Shown: one piece after another, positions 8,641 to 13,171 of the stretch
How the letters are laid out: the number at the start of each line of letters is the position of its first letter
How positions within the stretch are numbered: the first letter of the stretch is position 1
Source of the DNA: Larix sibirica
Taxonomy: Eukaryota > Streptophyta > Pinopsida > Pinales > Pinaceae
DNA length: 13,171 nucleotides
NCBI GenBank assembly: GCA_004151065.3
Contig: NWUY0300020663.1
Span: 19,011 to 32,181 of the forward strand
Direction: 5' to 3'
Program-made: the position numbers and the translations under genes
The notes under the pieces: generated by a model
Told to the model about the DNA's origin: nothing
Database searches by the model: none
What the model saw: only the letters and a program-made list of their open reading frames with translations

Positions 8641-9451
8641 TGGCGACCATTAAGCATTTTTTAAAAGTGTTATAAAGATCTGTCTTATCTTTTTGGAATT
8701 TGCCAGTTATTTTTCTAACTCTATAAGAATCTTGAAAGAACAACTTTTTATCCAAAAACTTACAGAATTAATCTACACTGAAAACGAAGCCATCATCAAT
8801 GATGCATAAATAATTTGGTTTCCCATAAGGTTAAAGTGACATTGTTTTTCCTTTAAGAACCTTGATATTAAGGTAATCATGGAAGTACATTTAAGGGATA
8901 GGATCATTGGTTAAGGAGTAATATTAAAGGAAGGTTTCAATCTTTTATAGTAGGGGTGGAAACCTATTTGAATATCAGTTACTACAAGATGTTGTAAATA
9001 GTTTTAGAAAGATTTTAAGTAAAACTAAGTGAAGTTGTTAATCATTGATTTTAAGGTGGATAGGTCTATCATGTGAGGAAAATAATATCAATGAAAAAAT
9101 CTAATATGATTATAAGAAGATCCATGAAATATTGTTATAATAAAATAGTATTGGAGACATTTTATTGATAAAAATCATAAGTCAAAAGTAGCTCACAAGC
9201 CCTAACACAAAAATGAAAATTGATGGAGCATCCTTCTTGACTCGACAAGTTCTTTTAAGTTATTTCCATTTCCTGGTAGGGAAGTGACACACATAAGAGA
9301 GAGTGGAGAGAGAGTTAATGGTTGAACTCCCCTATATATAAGACTTGTTATTTTTTGCACTCTCCTTTCCTATTTCAAGGAGAGGAGAGTACAACAAGGT
9401 ATTTTTTGAGACAACATAAAAAAGTGCAACAATATCTTGAACAAAATATTA
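8641..9451. other. AT-rich DNA with two small hairpins near its end
   Basis: No gene is supported. Near the right end are a GA-rich stretch (9298-9314), a TATATATA at 9333 and two perfect inverted repeats: CTCTCCTT/AAGGAGAG at 9360-9384, and TCTTGAACA/TGTTCAAGA at 9435-9460, whose right arm overlaps the proposed start of the LTR. Confidence 0.4.
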
Positions 9452-9706
9452 TGTTCAAGAAATTTTTGTTTAAGCGGAAGACAACCTATTACGCCTGCAA
9501 CCTCCCCCCCCCACAATTTTCTTGTCCCTAGTAAAATATAGGTCCCCCCTTATGTTTTTCATACCCCAAGTGCCATTTTTCCTTCTCATAGTGGGTCAAG
9601 TATCTTTTGAGGCCTAGTCTATCCGTGGGAAGGAGAGAGAAGTTGAGTTTTGAAGACTTAGACAAATTTGTAGTTTCCCCCATTGTGAATCATCTCAATG
9701 AGTCCC

Positions 9707-9955
9707 ACCACAATGGTGGTATATGTAACCAAGAAAGCCACAATGACGAACCAAATCATTCAAAAACGCCATAACAATGGCTCAACTCGTGGAGAAAAGC
9801 CGCAATGGTGGCTCAACTCGTGGAGAAATGCCGCAATGGCGGCTCAACTTAATCAAATAAGCTGCAACAGCGACAGGCTCGCACATGAAGAAGGCCGCAA
9901 CGGTGACACAAATCAGGATGTAAGGTTGCAACGGGTGTCTTATCCCATCCACTCC
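9707..9955 (+). repeat. 31-bp tandem repeats, about eight degenerate units
   Basis: Units start near 9707, 9737, 9768, 9799, 9830, 9861, 9894 and 9925, a period of 30-33 and mostly exactly 31. The best pair is 9799 and 9830, built on GCCGCAATGG followed by GGCTCAACTCGTGGAGAAA. Outer units keep GCCGCAACGG or GCCACAATG and lose the second half. The period is not a multiple of three, so this is not a coding repeat; the open frames here on both strands are by-products. It lies upstream of the TATA box at 10342, where many plant LTRs carry repeated U3 elements. Confidence 0.8.
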
Positions 9956-10009
9956 CATCACGATTGTGCTCCCTTGAATTTGTTGTGGTGAAACTTGTGT
10001 GGGAGGCAA

Positions 10010-10260
10010 CGGGAGCTGTAACTCACCAAGAAGAGCCACAAAAAAATGATCACACACGCTAAGGATGTGTTGCAGAGTAACTCATGAGGAAATCCCACAA
10101 CGGCTAGAGAAAATCATAAAAGGAGGCCACAGAGGGGAGGCGAGACTCACAATGAAAGGCCGCTAGAGGTGTTAACCATGTAGATGATGGTTTGGGAGGC
10201 ATAAATCGGAGAGATAGGCTGCAAGAGGTGGCAAGGTTTCCACAAAAGGCCGCATGAAAA
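10010..10260 (+). repeat. Scattered further copies of the 31-bp motif
   Basis: Weaker matches to the same AACTC...GAGAAA-GCCGCAA pattern recur: AACTCACCAAGAAGAGCCACA near 10020, AACTCATGAGGAAATCCCACA near 10079, GACTCACAATGAAAGGCCGC near 10143, and GGCTGCAAGAGG near 10218. Spacing is irregular (40-70 bp), so these look like an older, eroded extension of the array. Confidence 0.5.
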
Positions 10261-10341
10261 GAAAATTTAAACCCCATTGCCAAGGTTATATGGATAGGTC
10301 ATAAGGGGGGATGGGTTGTGCATTGGGCCCCGATTGTTTTG

Positions 10342-10353
10342 TATATATATAAA
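10342..10353 (+). promoter_or_regulatory. TATA box of the candidate LTR
   Basis: TATATATATAAA followed by CCCATCCCC matches the plant TATA consensus well. It sits about 340 bp from the LTR end and downstream of the 31-bp repeats, the position expected between U3 and R. Confidence 0.5.
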
Positions 10354-10688
10354 TCCCATCCCCTTTGCTTATTTGTTTATTCTATTGCTTTCTTGGTCAT
10401 CATAGTACCTGTGCTCCGACCAAAACTGACAAGCTCTGTGATCGTTGGAGAATTGGAGCATACGCCCACCATGTGTCATTAAGGAAGGAGATGCTTGGGC
10501 AAGTAGGAACCATAGAAACATGTTCCCTTTGAAGCAATATTGTTCTCTTGTTAATCAATGAATGGGTTTTGAGATGGTTCTAGGGTTTAGGTTTTAGAAA
10601 AGGAAATCTCTTTAGGTATCCCAAGGACTAGGATTTCACTTTCCATGTAATGTAGCCTTATTACCACTTGCAGCTTAGAACACCATTT

Positions 10689-10702
10689 TGGTATGGGGGA
10701 GC
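10689..10702 (+). other. Degenerate initiator-Met primer-binding site (candidate)
   Basis: TGGTATGGGGGAGC begins six bases after the proposed LTR end. Plant LTR elements are usually primed from TGGTATCAGAGC; here TGGTAT and GAGC are kept with a changed, two-base-longer middle. Part of it also forms the small hairpin TGGGGG/CCCCCA at 10694-10710. The match could be chance. Confidence 0.3.
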
Positions 10703-10859
10703 ATCCCCCACCCCTTTGCTTTTCAAAGGCCCCATCATCACTAGCTGAGTGGACCCCTTGTGAAAAAGCAAAAGGCAGAGCTTGAATACTCTAAGCTTGT
10801 TTTCTCCTCACCATCATAGCTACACCAAATCCATTTAAGCAAGTGGGATCATATCCCTA

Positions 10860-11490
10860 AGCTTGAGATGGTGTTCACAATACTTTTGCAAATATTTTAT
10901 CCTAGTTAGAAGATTCCTCATTCATGATTTGGCATCTAAGAAGTAGTAGCAATAGTGGGTTGAACCATATCACATTTTAGAAGAGTGGGAGGCTTGAGAA
11001 AGGAAGATGGATTTTTACCCTCATCCTACTACAACACATACTTGTCTCTTCTTGAGGAATATTGGTCTCCTCAAGTTTTATGAGGAGACTACATCACTCA
11101 GGGGGAAGAAGGTTCTATTGAGGTAGCTCATCCATCGTTGGGATCATGTCAGGAAGAAATTTAAGGTTGGTCCCACTATATGGTACTATCCCACGGAGGA
11201 GGACATATACTTCATTACTAAATTGTACAAGCCTAAAGGAGGACTTTCCTCAATTCCCTCATCTCCAACTTTGCATTGTGGGAGAGAGTTATCTCACAAT
11301 TGTTCACAGATGTGTCAATGAGGACATCACTAACCATGGTCAATTATAAGTTGTTGGTGTCAAGTTGGATTTACTTAATTTGGTGGAGAGGAGGTTAGGT
11401 GCCTCTCTCTTTTGGTCTCAACAATGGCACATTGCACCATTGATGAGCAATGCATTAGTTTCCCTATATTGTAATATGTATATTCTTTAG
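10860..11490 (+). pseudogene. Decayed internal ORF of the LTR element, family uncertain
   Basis: Frame 0 carries a long protein-like reading broken by stops: WVEPYHILEEWEA, stop at 10995, ERKMDFYPHPTTTHTCLFLR, NIGLLKFYEETTSLRGKKVL, stop at 11124, then RWDHVRKKFKVGPTIWYYPT followed by EEDIYFITKL. Near 11223-11240 it shifts to frame 1 and continues EDFPQFPHLQLCIVGESYLT, then IVHRCVNEDITNHGQL, a stop at 11347, and on to a TAG at 11488. Stops at 10944, 10947 and 10953 fall in a run that would be Gln-rich if CAG were restored. The order of a hydrophobic helix, RWD, an aromatic/acidic patch and ITKL loosely recalls plant mobile-domain or gag-like proteins of plant retroelements. I cannot name the family. 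It lies just after the candidate primer-binding site, as a first ORF should. Confidence 0.55.
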
Positions 11491-12005
11491 TCTAAAGACC
11501 TAAATGTATCAGGTGGTATACCATTTTTTTGTGATAGTTTAATTTATCTCTAGATCATTGTCATGTTGTTTTTTAGGGGAGGATGGGCTTCCTGTTTGGT
11601 TCATAGTTATTTTGTTTATGTTTTAGAGGTTTCCAAGAACTAAGCTATCATTCAACCTCCTCACTCCTAGTTCAAGACCAATGCGCATATGCACATGTGG
11701 TGGAAGATGTTTCCTAAGAGGGGACAATTGGAATTCCCATGTATGATCATACTAGAGGTATTGTAATGCTTGCTAGTTAGGATGATCATACCTTGGATCT
11801 AATGTAGTACCCAAGTAGGGATACACTAGTGAGGATTTACTAACATCTTATTTCCTAGGATGTTATGTTTTGATTAATATAGTTTCATTTTTTTCATCTT
11901 ATTTAATGGAAATGTAATTTATTGTAACATTTTCTTTAAATTGTATAATTATTGTTTAAATTGTCTAATTATTGTTATATATTATTTTGTAAATATTGGC
12001 ATGTA
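11491..12005 (+). other. Internal region, no readable domain
   Basis: No frame stays open far enough to read. T-rich stretches alternate with short GC-richer words (for example AGGATGGGCTTCCTG near 11580). It probably belongs to the same element as the flanking parts, but nothing in it demonstrates this. Confidence 0.35.
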
Positions 12006-12029
12006 TGTTGGGGAAGTTCCTCCCCAACA
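12006..12029. repeat. Perfect 24-nt hairpin TGTTGGGGA/TCCCCAACA
   Basis: Nine-base arms TGTTGGGGA (12006-12014) and TCCCCAACA (12021-12029) are perfect inverted repeats around the six-base loop AGTTCC. The arms are much more GC-rich than the surroundings. The ends have the TG...CA form seen at LTR edges, which could mean two element ends brought together, but a 24-nt span is too short to be an LTR. Confidence 0.75.
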
Positions 12030-12307
12030 AGATGAAGAAATGGTAGAGGTAGACTCGAGCTACCTTATATATAGAGTCCTAGCTTGTATTGTATACCATA
12101 TCATATATTCCACCATGAGATGGTAGATCAATTGTGTGCAGTGATAGCCTGACATAGAGTGCACCCTATACAAGTGACCTAGATCATACAGGGCCCAGAT
12201 CTTGGTGGTATATGGGCGGACCTTTCATGTATATGATGCTATCGATGTGTTATGTTTTTGGTGCAGTTAAACTACTAGGGAGAAAAAGGTATCACCATCA
12301 ACATTAG
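12030..12307 (+). other. Internal region, partly open frames, unrecognised
   Basis: Two overlapping frames are partly open between about 12150 and 12300, one reading QILVVYGRTFHVYDAIDVLC and another WWYMGGPFMYMMLSMCYVFG. Neither can be assigned. Given its place between the decayed ORF and the Pro-rich repeats it may be part of the same decayed reading frame, but this is inference. Confidence 0.3.
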
Positions 12308-12563
12308 TCTTCTTCTTCTTATTCATCTATTGAGGATGGTGATCATACATCCCCTCCTCCTTTTCCACCAGTTGACCAACCACCCTCTCATTCTCGATAG
12401 GACAATCGACAACCCTCTCCTCCTTAACAAACCAACTAACCACCATCTCCTCCTCCACTAGTCGGACGATTATCGTCTTTTCCTCCATGAGTTGACCGAC
12501 TACCCTCTCCTCCTCCATGGCTTGATTGACCACCTTATCCTCCTCACCTAGTTCATAGTGTAT
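12308..12563 (+). repeat. 30-bp minisatellite encoding a Ser/acidic then Pro-rich segment
   Basis: Units of exactly 30 bp start at 12354, 12384, 12414, 12444, 12474, 12504 and 12534, each beginning with a form of CCTCTCCTCCTC and ending in a form of GACCAAC-CAC. On plus, the frame from 12308 reads SSSSYSSIEDGD, then HTSPPPFPPVDQPPS, and goes on as repeated PPSPP blocks but with stops (TAG 12398, further TAA and TGA). On minus, the same repeats stay open for 80 codons as a 10-residue Glu/Val repeat (EEERVVGQLM-like). The Ser-to-acidic-to-Pro flow favours plus as the ancestral sense strand, because a 30-bp repeat keeps any frame open or closed in step. Neither strand is called as a live gene. 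Confidence 0.85.
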
Positions 12564-13031
12564 ATACACTAGGTATATGCACTAGTGTATTAGAGAATCC
12601 TAAAGTCTAGGTATATACACTAGTATACGCATGTATATATACACTAGTGTATACTCTATTCACTAGTATACGTATCTGTATATACACTAGTGTATATACT
12701 AGGCATATACACTAATGTATAGACATATATACTAGTGGATATTCTATACATTAACTATTCCATCCCCACTGGATACTAGGTATATACATTAGTGTATATA
12801 ATGTACTATAACTAGGCATATACACTAGTGTATATTCTACAACTCATAGATATATATACCAGGAATATATACTAGTGTATATTCTACAGCTTATAGGTAT
12901 ATATACCAAATATATACACTAGTGTATATATTGTATTATAACTAGGCATATACACTAGTGTATTTTCTAATATATCATATTTAGGCATATACACTAGTTT
13001 ATATTAATTAAAGTGTAGACATATACACTAA
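12557..13031. repeat. Array of about 14 TATACACTAGTGTATA palindromes
   Basis: The core is the 16-bp perfect palindrome TATACACTAGTGTATA. Full or near copies have their central CTAG (or CTAA/TTAG variant) near 12582, 12620, 12644, 12663, 12687, 12712, 12732, 12789, 12825, 12872, 12919, 12955, 12994 and 13028, so the spacing runs from 19 to 57 bp. A related palindrome, AGTGTATATACACT, starts the array at 12557. In the right half, units share extra flanks such as AGGCATATACACTAGTGTAT and ATTCTACA, with local periods near 36 and 47 bp. Each copy could form a hairpin. No coding content. Confidence 0.9.
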
Positions 13032-13171
13032 TCTTGGGGATTAAATGCATATACATCTCTTGAATTTCATTTTGTTTTAATAATTAGTTTCCTAATTAAT
13101 ATTGACTTTGTCATAAATTAATATGGATCATTTTGTCATAAATGATGTATCATCTTGGTCATCCCAAAACC
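13032..13171. other. Right edge of the window, AT-rich
   Basis: The end holds a short direct repeat (TTTGTCATAAAT at about 13107 and 13133). No gene or second LTR is reached, so the element, if real, runs past the edge. Confidence 0.5.

Larger units (their letters stand above)
9452..10682 (+). mobile_element. Candidate 5' LTR of a retroelement
   Basis: The segment begins TGTTCAAG and ends CTTAGAACA. These are inverted repeats of each other apart from one inserted base, with the TG...CA ends usual for LTRs. Inside, in the right order, are a long U3 with 31-bp tandem repeats (9707-9955), a strong TATATATATAAA at 10342, a C/T-rich start-like stretch 30-50 bp later, and TTAATCAATGAATGG near 10551 that could serve polyadenylation. 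Six bases after the end comes TGGTATGGGGGAGC, a degenerate version of the initiator-Met primer-binding site TGGTATCAGAGC. No second LTR lies in the window and no 5-bp target duplication can be tested, so the exact ends are provisional. Confidence 0.45.

Noticed and set aside
9698-10057. Open frames of 97 and 91 codons on opposite strands
   Set aside because: They run through the 31-bp repeats. The period is not a multiple of three and both strands are equally open, so coding is unlikely.
9452-10682. Solo LTR
   Set aside because: The five bases before 9452 (TATTA) do not recur after 10682; a primer-binding-site-like sequence and a decayed ORF follow instead, which fits a 5' LTR better.
10694-10710. 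Bacterial-type intrinsic terminator
   Set aside because: The hairpin is not followed by a T run and the context is eukaryotic.
12327-12569. 80-codon minus-strand Glu/Val repeat protein
   Set aside because: A 30-bp repeat keeps a frame open automatically. The plus strand has a more protein-like leader (Ser, acidic, Pro-rich), and there is no minus-strand promoter or start context.
12557-13031. CRISPR-like array
   Set aside because: Repeats are only about 16 bp, fully palindromic, irregularly spaced, with spacers that are themselves related, in plant-type DNA with no cas genes.

Overview
The window looks like plant nuclear DNA. It is AT-rich, has no compact gene layout, and is filled with old, broken copies of genes and transposable elements. 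The recognisable remnants are an intron-containing plant-type hnRNP/RRM gene, leucine-rich repeats of an NLR resistance gene, a LINE-like reverse-transcriptase tail, and a candidate LTR retroelement. A large, repeat-rich genome such as a conifer's would fit, but that is inference. I see no intact protein-coding gene, no tRNA or rRNA and no CRISPR array.

Layout. 1-2400: low-complexity, AT-rich DNA with a telomere-like patch (280), a two-copy 155-bp tandem duplication (1124-1433) and a polypyrimidine tract (2078-2206). 2387-2749: the C-terminal zinc-binding tail of a LINE-like reverse transcriptase, with two internal stops. 3431-4005: a decayed NLR-type leucine-rich-repeat gene. 4006-6450: little that can be read. 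6452-6666: a cluster of TGACG/ACGT and TTGAC motifs. 7040-7970: the first three exons of an hnRNP-type RNA-binding protein gene, with splice sites largely preserved but with stops and a mutated acceptor; it is a duplicated (not processed) pseudogene. 8197-8640: a less AT-rich block that could be a small minus-strand exon pair or leader of unknown identity.

From about 9452 to the right edge the sequence is best explained as one LTR element. The candidate 5' LTR (9452-10682) begins TGTTC-AAG and ends CTTAGAACA. It carries 31-bp tandem repeats in its U3 part, a strong TATA box at 10342 and a polyadenylation-like region near 10553. A degenerate initiator-Met primer-binding site follows at about 10689. 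The internal region then has a long decayed ORF of no family I can name with confidence (about 10860-11490), a perfect 24-nt hairpin (12006-12029), a 30-bp minisatellite reading as a Ser/acidic-to-Pro-rich segment (12308-12563), and an array of about 14 copies of a palindrome built on TATACACTAGTGTATA (12557-13031). No reverse transcriptase or integrase is visible in the 2.5 kb after the LTR, so the element is either non-autonomous or continues past the window.

The genes do not form a working system. Their shared story is decay: many stops sit where a Trp (TGG) or Gln (CAG) codon is expected, which fits cytosine deamination in methylated, silenced plant DNA.
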